Numbered from the stretch's first letter, positions 1 to 8,560 are shown. The stretch: DNA of 45,225 bases from Bacillota bacterium (GCA_012840225.1 DULU01000066.1:1-45225), one strand, 5' to 3'. A program made the numbers and translations. The notes: generated from the letters alone by a model not told the origin.

Positions 1-27
1 CCTATTTCGTCTTCGTCATCATCGGAT

Positions 28-861
28 GTGCTGGTACATGTGGAACGGATTCTTCCCGATCTGCCGGACACTTTGAGTCGGGTGGGCTATTATATGCTGG
101 AAAACCGCCACCGGGTGGCGGCGATGAATATTGCCGAGGTGATCAAATCCACCGGGGTGAGCAAGGCTTCGGTGATCCGCTTCTGCCAGGCCTTGGGATT
201 TCAGGGCTTCAGGGATTTCAAGCAGGCGGTGATCGGGGAATTGCTGCCCAGGCCAAACGGTCACAAAAAGCCGGAGAGCTCCAGGGAAGAAGGGGACTGG
301 GAGGACGCTCTGGCCGATCCAGGTCACTTCCTGACCTATCTGGCGCAATCGGTGGCGGCTGCGGTGATGCAGATGAATTCCAGGACTTTTGCCACTGCGG
401 TGAAAGCAGCGGCTCAGGCCAGGTTGCTCGTCTGGTACGGCACGGGGGATTCCGGCTTTATCGCCGCCAGTGGGGATCATCGCTGCATGATCAACGGAAT
501 TAACAGCCGGGTGATCAATATGCCGGAATCATTGATCTCCATCACCAAGAGCCTCTCGGCTGCCGATTTCTTGATCTGCATCACCCGCTCGGGACGCACT
601 GCCAGTGTGCTGGAGCCGATCCGCTGGGTGCGCCAGGAAGCTCCCTGCCAGTTACTCGTCATCACCGGCGATCCCGGCTCGCCTGTAGCCCGGCTGGCCG
701 ACTTTTGCCTGCCGAGCACCCCGATCGATCTATATGTGGATAGCCAGCGCACCACCATGCAGGTAGCCCAGATGGGTATGGTGGATGCTTTTATAAATGC
801 TTTGTTGAGAGCGAAATATGCCTCGGTAACCACGGTAGGTTTGGCGAAGCGTTCCGGATAG
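28..861 (+). CDS. RpiR/MurR-family transcriptional regulator (HTH + SIS), possibly 5'-truncated by the window
   Basis: Predicted sugar-phosphate-responsive DNA-binding regulator. The N-terminal part (about residues 1-77) is an RpiR helix-turn-helix; the recognition-helix region STGVSKASVIRFCQALGF (41-58) is typical. The C-terminal part (about 120-255) is a SIS sugar-phosphate-binding fold, with GTGDSG and the CITRSGRT loop expected to hold the phosphosugar. The start given is a GTG, but the frame stays open to base 1 and adds a Ser-rich stretch, so the true start may lie outside the window. It sits 115 bp upstream of a sugar-binding-protein gene in the same direction and is the obvious candidate to regulate it. 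The effector cannot be told from the sequence. Confidence 0.88.
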   Translation: MLVHVERILPDLPDTLSRVGYYMLENRHRVAAMNIAEVIKSTGVSKASVIRFCQALGFQGFRDFKQAVIGELLPRPNGHKKPESSREEGDWEDALADPGHFLTYLAQSVAAAVMQMNSRTFATAVKAAAQARLLVWYGTGDSGFIAASGDHRCMINGINSRVINMPESLISITKSLSAADFLICITRSGRTASVLEPIRWVRQEAPCQLLVITGDPGSPVARLADFCLPSTPIDLYVDSQRTTMQVAQMGMVDAFINALLRAKYASVTTVGLAKRSG

Positions 862-976
862 GATATCGGGAGGTGATGGCGGGGTAGAACCTTTAGTTAG
901 GGGGATTTTTGGGATGCGGAAATGCGGAAAAAGAGGATCCGGAAAACGAAAATAATGGTCAGAAGGAGGTTTTCAT

Positions 977-2206
977 ATGAAGATGAAAAGGAGCATCCAT
1001 CTCACGGCATTTTTGCTTATGACTCTGGTTATAAGCCTGGTAATGGGCAGCGCGGCAGCAGTTGCCGGTCAGGCTGTGGTCGAAGTCAGCGTGGTCTCAT
1101 GGTTTCCCACCAATCCCGGTTCTTATCTCGACAATCTGAAGAAGGCTTTTGAAGAGGCGAACCCCGGCTACAAAATCGTCTACCAGACTTTTGATTCCAA
1201 TACATATTACGACCGCCTGCAGGTGATGCTGGTCGGGGAGGTCATTCCTGATGTGGCGATGCTCGGCTTCGACTGGATCGCCACCATGGCTGAAAACGGC
1301 ATGGCCATGAACATCGATCAGCTGGTCAGAGAGGAGTTCCCCTATCAGGAGATGTTCCCTTCCATCCAGCGCTCGCTGCAATGGAAGGGGCAGTTTTATG
1401 CGCTCTGCCGCGACATCACCGCCAAAACCTTCTTCTATAACAAAGCGCATTTCGCCGAAGCCGGTCTGGCCGATCCGGCGGAAACCTGGACCTGGAACGA
1501 TTTTGTGAATATCGGTAAGAAGCTCCAGAAGGGCACAGGCGACAACACCGAGCGCTGGGCTTTTTATACCACCTTTGTCAGGGACGGGTATTATCACTGG
1601 TTCCCCACCAATGGAGCGGACTGGTTCAACTATGACCGCACGGAGGTGACCATGACCGACAGTCGCACCGTTGAGACATTCCAGTTCCTGCATGATCTGA
1701 TTTATCGCGATGGTTTGGCGCCCACTCCGGCGCAAGCCGGTAAGTTGAGATCGCCATTCGAAAACGGGATAGCCAGCATGCAGGTGGGCGGCTCGGTGCC
1801 TCCCAGCGCTACCACCTATCCCAACCTGGAATGGGAAGCCACTTTGCTTCCGAGAAAGCTGCAGGCCGGAAGCCGGGTATGGTCCAATCTGTGGTTTATC
1901 CCGGCCAAGACGGCCAACAAGGAGGCAGCTTGGAAGGTATTGTCCTTTTTTGCCGGACCGGAAGGCCAGCGGATTGCCGCCATGGATAATCGGGTACCCG
2001 CCATATACAGTGTCGTGAGGGAGTTGAACCTGCATCCGTATATCGTTAAGGCTTTTGAGGTCGGCATACCGTTCCCCGTGATCGCCAACCGCGATGTCTG
2101 GAATGTCTTTGATTCTCTCCTGCCGAAACTGTGGGCGAACGAGCAGCCGGTTTCCAATATACTGGCTGAAATCCAGCGCCAGACGGCACCCATGATGCGG
2201 AACTAG
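977..2206 (+). CDS. ABC transporter sugar-binding protein, family 1
   Basis: Extracellular or periplasmic solute-binding protein of the family-1 (CUT1, oligosaccharide) type, 409 residues. A basic N-terminus and a hydrophobic stretch end in AAAVAGQA, a signal-peptidase-I type site; there is no lipobox cysteine. The mature part shows family features: VVSWFPTNPGS at the start, the mid-protein AETWTWNDF segment and the late KEAAWKVLSFFAGPEGQ segment. The ATG is preceded by AGAAGGAGG at good distance, a very strong ribosome site. It follows the RpiR regulator and is followed by a hairpin at 2348-2380, so it appears to be transcribed alone or with the regulator. No permease gene adjoins it, which is unusual for this class. 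The substrate is unknown. Confidence 0.92.
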   Translation: MKMKRSIHLTAFLLMTLVISLVMGSAAAVAGQAVVEVSVVSWFPTNPGSYLDNLKKAFEEANPGYKIVYQTFDSNTYYDRLQVMLVGEVIPDVAMLGFDWIATMAENGMAMNIDQLVREEFPYQEMFPSIQRSLQWKGQFYALCRDITAKTFFYNKAHFAEAGLADPAETWTWNDFVNIGKKLQKGTGDNTERWAFYTTFVRDGYYHWFPTNGADWFNYDRTEVTMTDSRTVETFQFLHDLIYRDGLAPTPAQAGKLRSPFENGIASMQVGGSVPPSATTYPNLEWEATLLPRKLQAGSRVWSNLWFIPAKTANKEAAWKVLSFFAGPEGQRIAAMDNRVPAIYSVVRELNLHPYIVKAFEVGIPFPVIANRDVWNVFDSLLPKLWANEQPVSNILAEIQRQTAPMMRN

Positions 2207-2257
2207 GGCGGAACCAGGGCCGACGGGACCGACAGGGCCGACAGGGCCAAACCAGGG
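2198..2257 (+). repeat. Short degenerate tandem repeats overlapping the stop codon
   Basis: An 11-bp unit CGGAACTAGGG, containing the TAG stop of the binding-protein gene, is followed at once by CGGAACCAGGG, then by 9-bp units CCGACGGGA, CCGACAGGG, CCGACAGGG and by CCAAACCAGGG. The array starts over the stop codon and runs into the spacer. It is one of several stop-anchored arrays in the window. Confidence 0.8.
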
Positions 2258-2347
2258 CAAAGCTTGAGGAAGTAGAGCAAAGTAAGGGATCCACCACTAA
2301 GATAGGTAACCAGCACAAAGCTGGAGGAGCAGCGCGAAGCTGTTGAA

Positions 2348-2380
2348 GAAAGCCCAGCCGGAGCAAGCGGCTGGGCTTTC
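2348..2380 (+). terminator. Hairpin terminator after the first binding-protein gene
   Basis: A perfect 13-bp stem, GAAAGCCCAGCCG pairing with CGGCTGGGCTTTC, encloses a 7-base loop. The T-run after it is weak (CTTTCGTATCG). It is the first strong hairpin after the gene ending at 2206 and it precedes the 590-bp repeat block. Confidence 0.65.
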
Positions 2381-2409
2381 GTATCGTACGCCCGACATGG
2401 TGTATATAC

Positions 2410-3029
2410 CACCGCCCGCCACCACACGTCGCCACATGCCGCCGGCCACGGCGAGGGAGTGTCCAAATAATTCCGCTAGGTGTCCAAAAAAATCCGCTAT
2501 CTGACCGGGTGGGGTGGGGAGGTGTCCAAATCATGCCACAACGGGACGGCGCCGGGCTGGTGGAGTATGAGAATTACCAGTATATGGTAATTTTCAGCGG
2601 TATTTCCTTCCATTTCTTTCCTGAAACCGCTCACCATGACCCCAACCGAGACCTTGAGGGCATAATTTGGACACTCCTGGCGAGTTTGCGTCACTATTTG
2701 GACACCCCCACAGCCCTCTTCCATGTTTGGAGCAAGAAATGGACACTCAAGCGGGCGGGAGGGAGTGCGTGAGATTCTCCACAGAGAGTCGCTGTGTCTC
2801 TTTCGAGAGTTAAGGGTTCTCAAAAATGGCTTGACCGATAGCATTTCCTCCGGAAGTTGGGTCAATGAGAACCATGCCCACTCAGGTGGGTTTTAAGCGA
2901 TGCATCGCCAGGCGCGGTGATTGAGAACTACCACCTTTACGCAGGGTGTTTGTAGTTGGATGGGGCATATCAGCAGCTCAAGGCTTGTTTATTTGCATTC
3001 TCTAATCGTACAATGCATCTCACAGCCTG
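2410..3029. repeat. 590-bp-class tandem repeat, copy 1
   Basis: First of three direct tandem copies; equivalent bases (the GGTGTCCAAATCATGCCAC box) recur at 2521, 3111 and 3702, a period of 590-591 bp. Copy 1 is longer because it carries an extra GTGTCCAAATAATTCCGCTA box directly before the next box (2459 and 2480). The unit has a 226-bp box-bounded core and then a roughly 320-bp tail that includes a palindrome GCGATGCATCGC at 2897-2908. Apparent reading frames inside are not conserved between copies, so it is non-coding. Confidence 0.9.
2480..2705. mobile_element. MITE-like core with doubled inverted GTGTCCAAA boxes, copy 1
   Basis: Bounded by GTGTCCAAA (2480) and TTTGGACAC (2697-2705). A second pair lies inside, at 2522 and 2666-2674; these inner boxes extend to a 16-bp inverted repeat with one mismatch (GTGTCCAAATCATGCC against GTGTCCAAATTATGCC on the other strand). 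The centre holds a hairpin ATTACCA-GTATA-TGGTAAT (2573-2591). Repeated boxes in the same order at both ends are typical of IS21-family ends, so a transposase-less derivative is proposed. No transposase is present, and assignment to a family is an inference. Confidence 0.45.
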
Positions 3030-3621
3030 CTGTCGCCTACCGCCACACGCCGCCGACCACGGTGAGGTGGTGTCCAAAAAACTCCGCTATTAGTCTGGGT
3101 GGGGTGGGGAGGTGTCCAAATCATGCCACAACGGGCCGGCGCCGGGCCGGTGGAGTAGGAGAATTACCAGTATATGGTAATTCTCAGCGGTATTTCCTTC
3201 CATTTCTTTCCTGAAACCGCTCAACATGACCCCAACCGAGACCTTGAGGGAATAATTTGGACACCCCCGGTTGGTTTATGTCCCTATTTGGACACCCCCA
3301 CAGCCCTCTTCCATGTTTGGAGCAAGAAATGGACACTCAAGCGGGCGGGAGGGAGTGCGTGAGATTCTCCACAGAAAGTCGCCGTGTCTCTTTCGAGAGT
3401 TAAGGGTTCCCAATCGATGACTTGACCGATAGCATTCCCACAGAAAGGTGGGTTAATAAGAAACATGCCCACACGGGTGAGGTTTAAGCGATGCATCGCC
3501 AGGTACGGTGATTGAGAACTACCACCTTTACGTAGGGTGTTTGTAGTTGTATGGGGCATATCAGCAGCTCAAGGCGTGTTTGTTTGCATTCTCTAATCGT
3601 ACAATGCATCTCACAGCCTGG
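3030..3621. repeat. 590-bp-class tandem repeat, copy 2
   Basis: Second direct copy, nearly identical to copy 1 over long stretches, for example the segments around 3180-3250 and 3300-3420. It has a single left outer box (3070-3078). Between copies, differences are scattered single-base changes and short indels, so the duplication is not brand new. Confidence 0.9.
3070..3295. mobile_element. MITE-like core, copy 2
   Basis: Same layout and same length (226 bp) as copy 1, with boxes at 3070, 3112, 3256 and 3287. The central ATTACCA/TGGTAAT hairpin is kept. Confidence 0.45.
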
Positions 3622-3999
3622 CACCGCCCGTCACCGCATGCCGCCGGCCACGGTGAGGGGATGTCCAAATAATTCCGCTATCTGACCGGGTGGGGTGAGG
3701 AGGTGTCCAAATCATGCCACAACAGGACGGCACCGGGCCGGTGGAGCAGGAGAATTACCAATATATGGCAATTTTTGGCGGCATCTTCTTCCATTTCTTT
3801 CCTGAAACCGCTCACCATGGCCCCAACTGAAACCTTAAGGGAATATTTTGGACACCCCCGGTTGGTTTATGTCCCTATTTGGACACCCCCACAGCCCTCT
3901 TCCATGTTTGGAGCAAGAAATGGACACTCAAGCGGGCGGGAGGGAGTGCGTGGGATTCTCCACAGAGAGCCGCTGTGTCTCTTTCGAAAGTTAAGGGTT
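3622..3999. repeat. 590-bp-class tandem repeat, copy 3, truncated at the right
   Basis: Third direct copy. It matches the others from the CACCGCCCG start through the conserved TTAAGGGTT near 3991-3999 and then diverges, so about 200 bp of the tail is missing or replaced. The remaining spacer to 4180 shows no recognised gene. Confidence 0.85.
3661..3886. mobile_element. MITE-like core, copy 3
   Basis: Same 226-bp layout with boxes at 3661 (ATGTCCAAA, one change), 3703, 3847 and 3878. The central hairpin is weakened to ATTACCA/TGGCAAT. Confidence 0.42.
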
Positions 4000-4179
4000 T
4001 CGGATCGATGTATAGATCGAGAGCATTTCATCTTAGTAGGTGGGCAAAATGGCTCGTTGCATCTCGGCAATGAAGTTTATTCCATTATTTGGGGAGCTTT
4101 ACGAAACCAAACAAGCTCAAAGCAAACATCATTATGTAGCCATTGGCGCAGTGGTTCGAACCCATCAGGCTCACCAAGC

Positions 4180-4218
4180 AAAAGCCCCCTTGTAGAGCGA
4201 ATCTAAGAGGGGGCTTTT
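4180..4218 (+). terminator. Strong hairpin terminator
   Basis: AAAAGCCCCCT pairs perfectly with AGGGGGCTTTT (11 bp), followed by CG. It is symmetrical in A/T tails and could work in both directions. The transcript it ends on the plus strand is unclear, because no gene is recognised between the repeats and here; a tRNA-like 3' end lies just upstream but cannot be folded. Confidence 0.7.
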
Positions 4219-4301
4219 CGTATTCTCAGGCTCAAGTGAGCCGAACTAAATGGCGCCGGTGCAGTAGCCGGGGTGGAAACAGGCATAGCAGGGAGAGTTG
4301 A

Positions 4302-4386
4302 GGCCTTCGCTTCTCTTAGGCCTTCGCTTCTCTCAGGCCTTCGCTTCCTCGAGGCCGTCACTTCCCCGAGGCCATCACTTCTCCCC
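4302..4386. repeat. Five tandem 17-bp repeats overlapping the flotillin stop codon
   Basis: Five consecutive 17-bp units begin GGCC: GGCCTTCGCTTCTCTTA, GGCCTTCGCTTCTCTCA, GGCCTTCGCTTCCTCGA, GGCCGTCACTTCCCCGA and GGCCATCACTTCTCCCC. The last unit holds the flotillin stop codon (4375-4377 on the minus strand). The units get less alike with distance from one end, as expected for an array grown by slippage. Confidence 0.88.
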
Positions 4387-5823
4387 TTCCGGAGCGGCAG
4401 TCATGGTGATTTCCTTCCGCGTTTCCCCGGCTTCACCCGGATTATCCTGGGCTTTGGCCCGGCCTAGATATTCCGGCAGTTCGATGCCGGCCATGGCGGC
4501 AATATCCTGCAGGGGAGGCAGGCTCTTGATCAGGCTGGAAAGGAAGCCGGCCGTGGAGGAGCCTTTCTCGCCGCCCGCGGCGTCCCAAACGGTGATCTTG
4601 TCGATCTTCAGGCCCTTGATGGCATCGACCTGTTTGGACACCAGCTCTTCCATCTTCTCCACCAAAAGCAGCATGGCCGCGGCTTTGGCATCGCCGTTGC
4701 AGCTCTCCACCAGGGCGTTGTAGCCTTCCGCCTTAGCCTGCAGCACTTGCCGCACGCCTTTGGCTTCGGCTTCATAACGCAGGAGGATGGCGTCGGCCTC
4801 GCCTTTAGCCAGCCGGCGCAGGCGCTCGGCTTCGGCTTCGGCGGCGATTTCCACCTTCTGCTTCTCGATCTCTTCCTTGACCACTTCCTCGGCTTTCAGG
4901 CGTTCTTGCTCGGCCAGGTAATGCGCTTTTTGGATCTCCACCTGCGCCTGGCGTTTGGCCACTTCCGATTTCTGCTGCGCCGCTGCCTGTTTCACAGCGA
5001 GCTCGGCATTGGATTCGGCGATGTGAGCCGCTGCCTCGTTTTCGCCTTTAACCGCTTCAGCTTCTTTGGACTGCACATAGATACGCCGGTCGGCTTCCGC
5101 CTGCTTTTTACCTTTTTCAGCTTCCGCCAGGTTCTCGGCCACCCGGATGTTTTGCTCACGCTGAGCCATAGATTCGCCGATGGCACCGAACTTGTTCTGC
5201 TCGGCCACATCGACCCTGGCTTTGTTGATGGCTTCGGCGGCCGCTTTCTTACCGATGCTCTCTATGTAATCAGATTCATCGGTGATGTCGGTGACGTTGA
5301 CGTTGATCAGATAGAGGCCGATCTTGTTCAATTCCGGTTCGACATTATGGCGGATGGCGTCGAGGAAGCTCTCCCGATCCTGGTTGATCTGCTCAATGGT
5401 GAGTGAGGCCACCGTCAGGCGCAGCTGGCCAAAGATGATCTCTTTGGCCATGTCTTCGATGGCCGGCGGCTCGAGGCCCAAGAGCCTTTCTGCGGCGTTT
5501 TTCATGATGATCGGGTCCGTGCTGATGCCCACTGTGAAGGTGCTGGGGACATTGATGCGGATATTCTGCAGGGAAAGGGCATTCTGCAGCGGGATATTGA
5601 TCGTCATCGGGGTCAGACTGAGATAGGTGTAGTCCTGAATGAGCGGCCAGACAAAAGCACCTCCGCCGTGCAGGCAGCGGCTGGACTGACCAGGCGTCAC
5701 TTTTCCGTAGATCACCAGGATTTTGTCCGAGGGGCAGCGGCGATACCTGGCAGCCACAAAGATAAAAGCGGTAAAGATTAAGACCACAAAGGCGCTCACC
5801 GCAATGAGCCAAAAGTTGATCAA
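4375..5823 (-). CDS. floT: Flotillin-like SPFH/band 7 membrane protein
   Basis: Membrane scaffold of the flotillin (YuaG/FloT) type, 482 residues. One N-terminal membrane segment (about 4-26) anchors it. An SPFH/band 7 domain follows (about 27-200), then a long Ala/Glu/Lys-rich coiled coil (about 205-375) with many EAEA-type heptads, then a flotillin C-terminal region. The start is a TTG with AAAGGGAG about 10 bases upstream. It lies 71 bp downstream of an nfeD-like gene, the usual YuaF-YuaG pairing. Flotillins are known to organise membrane domains and to influence fluidity and the assembly of membrane complexes. The acidic tail (PEGEK) runs into the tandem-repeat array. The symbol follows the Bacillus name. 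Confidence 0.9.
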   Translation of the reverse strand: MINFWLIAVSAFVVLIFTAFIFVAARYRRCPSDKILVIYGKVTPGQSSRCLHGGGAFVWPLIQDYTYLSLTPMTINIPLQNALSLQNIRINVPSTFTVGISTDPIIMKNAAERLLGLEPPAIEDMAKEIIFGQLRLTVASLTIEQINQDRESFLDAIRHNVEPELNKIGLYLINVNVTDITDESDYIESIGKKAAAEAINKARVDVAEQNKFGAIGESMAQREQNIRVAENLAEAEKGKKQAEADRRIYVQSKEAEAVKGENEAAAHIAESNAELAVKQAAAQQKSEVAKRQAQVEIQKAHYLAEQERLKAEEVVKEEIEKQKVEIAAEAEAERLRRLAKGEADAILLRYEAEAKGVRQVLQAKAEGYNALVESCNGDAKAAAMLLLVEKMEELVSKQVDAIKGLKIDKITVWDAAGGEKGSSTAGFLSSLIKSLPPLQDIAAMAGIELPEYLGRAKAQDNPGEAGETRKEITMTAAPEGEK

Positions 5824-5894
5824 GGCGCTACACTCCCTTTCTTAATAGTTTTCTTCTACATCATCCGGTTGCGCGAGGTGCTGCGCTGCTCAGC

Positions 5895-6470
5895 TTAACT
5901 GCGCTGTGGGGAGACCACCAGGACATTGCCGTTCACCACGTCGATCACTACAACCCTCTCTCCCGTCTTCAGCACCTCGTGATTGGCGGACACGGCATTG
6001 CCCACCCGCAGCTGTCCCTGCACGGCTACGCTTACCTGCCCAGTTCCATTGGCAGGAATGGTCAGATAGACTGTTCCCTCCTGGCCGATGGCATTTTCCC
6101 AGCGCAACGTGCCTTCCGATTGCCATTTCTGCATGCTTACGAATATCCGCCCGATGACCCAAACCGTGGCGAAGCCGGCGATCACTCCGCCCAGCACGGA
6201 GATAGCCGCCCCCACTCCGCTCTGGAGCGACAAGGCCAGGCCTACCAGGCCGAACATCATAAAGAAGGCGGTGATCCCCTGGATGGACAAGGCTTTGAAG
6301 CTGGCGTCGGCATCTCCAGAGGAGTCTAAGTCAACATCGGGACCATCGTGGTGGTCAAACCCCCCGAGCAGGGTCATCAGCATGCGCACGATGAATATGA
6401 TGCCGCCGATGATGGCAGAAGCGGCAAAGATCTTTTCCGTCGTGTTCAAGCCGGCAAGAAAAGCATCCAT
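5895..6470 (-). CDS. NfeD-like membrane protein, flotillin partner (YuaF type)
   Basis: Short NfeD protein of 191 residues without a protease domain. It has three predicted membrane segments (about 12-35, 62-82 and 86-110) with an acidic loop DHHDGPDVDLDSSGDAD between the first two, and a C-terminal OB-fold domain (about 125-190; GQEGTVYLTIPANGTGQVSV, then GERVVVIDVVNGNVLVV). ATG start with GAGGGAAAG upstream. It is the first gene of a two-gene operon with the flotillin. NfeD1b proteins are known partners of flotillins and bind through the OB fold on the cytoplasmic side. Confidence 0.88.
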   Translation of the reverse strand: MDAFLAGLNTTEKIFAASAIIGGIIFIVRMLMTLLGGFDHHDGPDVDLDSSGDADASFKALSIQGITAFFMMFGLVGLALSLQSGVGAAISVLGGVIAGFATVWVIGRIFVSMQKWQSEGTLRWENAIGQEGTVYLTIPANGTGQVSVAVQGQLRVGNAVSANHEVLKTGERVVVIDVVNGNVLVVSPQRS

Positions 6471-6615
6471 GATCTTTCCCTCTCGCTCGCGTCGGCCTTC
6501 GAGACAACATATACCTCAGATGCTTTATACATTCGTCATACATGAGCGAATACCTATTCAGATAGGAAAAATCGCGGTAATATACAGTGGAAGAAAGAAC
6601 CGGTAAGGCTGCGGC

Positions 6616-6640
6616 AAATTGGTATGCAGTAAATTGGTAT
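6616..6640. promoter_or_regulatory. Direct repeat AAATTGGTAT x2 upstream of the URO-D-like gene
   Basis: Two exact 10-bp copies, at 6616-6625 and 6631-6640, lie 15 bp apart, 41-65 bp before the start at 6681. Similar TGGTA half-sites stand before the GntR gene (8684-8728), so this may be a regulator site. No search of the genome could be done. Confidence 0.3.
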
Positions 6641-6680
6641 AGAGCCTGGATGGGCCGATGGAGGGTGAGGAGAGAGTCGC

Positions 6681-7745
6681 ATGAGCAGGTCCGTCGCTTT
6701 GGATAATATCCATCTCAAAAACCCGGCCCGCTGGGCACATACCGAATACAGTTTAGATTACCATCTCCACTACAGACAAAAGAAGACCGGGCTGCCGCCC
6801 CATCAGCCGGAGGGCATGCGCCGGTTTTACGACCTGTGCGGCCTTGATCTCCTGTGGTATACCAACGACGGCCTGCACAAAAACTGGCAGGACAGAGGGC
6901 GAGCGACGGATATGGGACACGCCGCATATGGCGCCGGCGGTACCGACATGCGCCGAGCGGCGGAGAGCCCTTTCACCTCGCCTGAAGAGGTGTGGGCATT
7001 TGATGCGGTGGCGGAGTATGGCCTGCCGGACCTGGATGAGCAGGCGCGCATGTATGAGCGGGTGTGGCGGGAGGAGCAAGAGAAATATCCCAATCAGCTG
7101 GTCACGGGCGGCTATTACAAAACCATCGTCTCCGGGGCCATAAAGGCTTTTGGTTGGGAAGCTCTGCTGGTCGGCGCTTCCGACATGGCGAAATTTGAGA
7201 AAGTGCTGGACAGCTTTTTCCGCTTCACCTTGCACCACATGCGGGCCTGGGCTCAAACCGGTGCCGAAGTGATCATCCAGCACGACGATTTCGTCTGGAC
7301 GGCGGGGCCCTTCATGCACCCTGATATATACAGGAAAATCATCATCCCCCGCTATGTCGAACTCTGGAAGCCGCTGCATGCCGCCGGCAAAAAGGTGCTC
7401 TTTTGTTCGGACGGCACCTACACCATGTTTATGGAGGATATCATCGCCGCCGGGGCGGACGGGCTCATTTTCGAACCAACCAACGATTTTCGCTTTGTCG
7501 CCGAGAGATTTGCCGGCACGGTCGCGTTGATCGGCAGCGCGGTGGACTGCCGGGACATGACCTTCAGGAGTTGGGAAGTGGTGCAAGAGAGCATAGATCG
7601 CACCCTGGAGCTGATAAAAGAAGCTCCGGGCTTCGTTTTCGCCGTCGGCAATCACCTGCCGGCCAATATCCCTGAGGAAATGTTGGAAAAATATTTCAAC
7701 TACTTATTGCCGCGCCTGGAACGCCGGGATATGTTTATTAAGTAG
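6681..7745 (+). CDS. Uroporphyrinogen decarboxylase-like (URO-D superfamily) protein, divergent
   Basis: A 354-residue URO-D superfamily TIM-barrel protein, distant from true heme-pathway HemE. Family features include IIQHDDFVWTAGPFMHPDIY near residue 200 (the family segment with the DD/DF pair before the barrel strand), then KVLFCSDG, the place where MtaA/CmuA-type members carry a zinc-binding HxCG, and GADGLIFEP. The His before the Cys is Phe here. ATG start behind a GGGTGAGGAG-type site. It is followed 38 bp later by an HpcH/HpaI aldolase gene in the same direction. Members in sugar loci are widespread but their reaction is mostly unknown; corrinoid methyl transfer is one option. No corrinoid protein is visible nearby. 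Confidence 0.82.
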   Translation: MSRSVALDNIHLKNPARWAHTEYSLDYHLHYRQKKTGLPPHQPEGMRRFYDLCGLDLLWYTNDGLHKNWQDRGRATDMGHAAYGAGGTDMRRAAESPFTSPEEVWAFDAVAEYGLPDLDEQARMYERVWREEQEKYPNQLVTGGYYKTIVSGAIKAFGWEALLVGASDMAKFEKVLDSFFRFTLHHMRAWAQTGAEVIIQHDDFVWTAGPFMHPDIYRKIIIPRYVELWKPLHAAGKKVLFCSDGTYTMFMEDIIAAGADGLIFEPTNDFRFVAERFAGTVALIGSAVDCRDMTFRSWEVVQESIDRTLELIKEAPGFVFAVGNHLPANIPEEMLEKYFNYLLPRLERRDMFIK

Positions 7746-7783
7746 ACCTAAGCAAACAAATAGCTGGAGGTGCCGGATTCACC

Positions 7784-8560
7784 ATGTTGGGTAAAGAGCT
7801 GCGGGCGGCTTTGCTGAGCGGCCGGCGGGTTTACGGAACACTGATCGTGTCTCCTTCCCCCAAGTGGCCTGAGGCGGTGGGGAGATGCGGTTTGGATTTT
7901 GTCTTTATTGATACGGAACATGTGGCCCTGGACCGGGAAAAATTGTCCTGGATGTGCCATACATACCGCGCGATGGGTATTGCCCCCATTGTACGCATTT
8001 TGGCGCCTGATCCTTTTCAGGCCACAATGATGCTCGATGCCGGAGCCTCGGGCATTATTGCTCCGTATATTGAAACCGCCGCCCAGGTGCGGGCGCTGGC
8101 CGGGGCGGTGAAGCTGCGGCCGGTGAAGGGGAGCTATTTACAGAACAAGCTGCATGGGACGGCAGAATTCCCCGGCACCCTGCAGGAATACCTCGATCAG
8201 GTAAATGGGGGAAACGTGCTGGTCGTCAATATCGAAAGTGTGCCGGCCATGGAGGCTCTCGACGAGATTTTGGCCGTCCCGGGGCTCGATGCCGTCTTGA
8301 TCGGTCCCCACGACTTGACCTGCAGTTTGGGTATCCCCGAACAATATGATCATCCCAGATTTAAAGAGGCCGTTTCGCAAATCATAAAGAAAGCCAGAGA
8401 GGCGGGGAAGGGAGCCGGCATTCACTATTCCTTCGGCTTGGCCGAGCAGATGGCCTGGATCAAAGAAGGAGCCAACCTGGTAGTGCACAGCAGCGATATC
8501 ACGCTCTTTTCCGAGGCTTTGCGGCGGGATTTGCAGGCGCTCAGGCAGATGGCGGAGTGA
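7784..8560 (+). CDS. HpcH/HpaI-family aldolase
   Basis: Class II, metal-dependent pyruvate aldolase family, 258 residues, close to 2,4-dihydroxyhept-2-ene-1,7-dioate aldolase and 2-keto-3-deoxy-L-rhamnonate aldolase. Seen: FVFIDTEHVALDRE (metal/acid region), APIVRIL, DAGASGIIAPYIETA, NIESVPAMEALDEI (metal Glu) and the signature VLIGPHDLTCSLGIP. It would split a 2-keto-3-deoxy sugar acid to pyruvate and an aldehyde, which fits breakdown of deoxy-sugar or uronic acids. It probably shares a transcript with the URO-D-like gene before it. Ribosome site CTGGAGG lies 13 bases from the ATG. The physiological substrate cannot be told. Confidence 0.9.
   Translation: MLGKELRAALLSGRRVYGTLIVSPSPKWPEAVGRCGLDFVFIDTEHVALDREKLSWMCHTYRAMGIAPIVRILAPDPFQATMMLDAGASGIIAPYIETAAQVRALAGAVKLRPVKGSYLQNKLHGTAEFPGTLQEYLDQVNGGNVLVVNIESVPAMEALDEILAVPGLDAVLIGPHDLTCSLGIPEQYDHPRFKEAVSQIIKKAREAGKGAGIHYSFGLAEQMAWIKEGANLVVHSSDITLFSEALRRDLQALRQMAE

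Noticed and set aside
2509-2772. Open frames inside the 590-bp repeats (also 3174-3362 and 3703-4206)
   Set aside because: The same DNA is read in different frames in the three copies, no ribosome sites fit, and the frames break between copies. They are by-products of the repeat.
2410-3999. CRISPR array
   Set aside because: The units are about 590 bp, directly joined and alike throughout, with no short repeat-spacer pattern and no cas genes in the window.
4141-4176. tRNA-like 3' end (GGTTCGAACC ... CTCACCA) before a terminator
   Set aside because: The T-loop and CCA look right, but the distance from T-loop to CCA is one base short, the T-stem pairs only in part, and no matching acceptor 5' strand, D-arm or anticodon arm lies upstream. 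At best a tRNA remnant; not listed as a gene.
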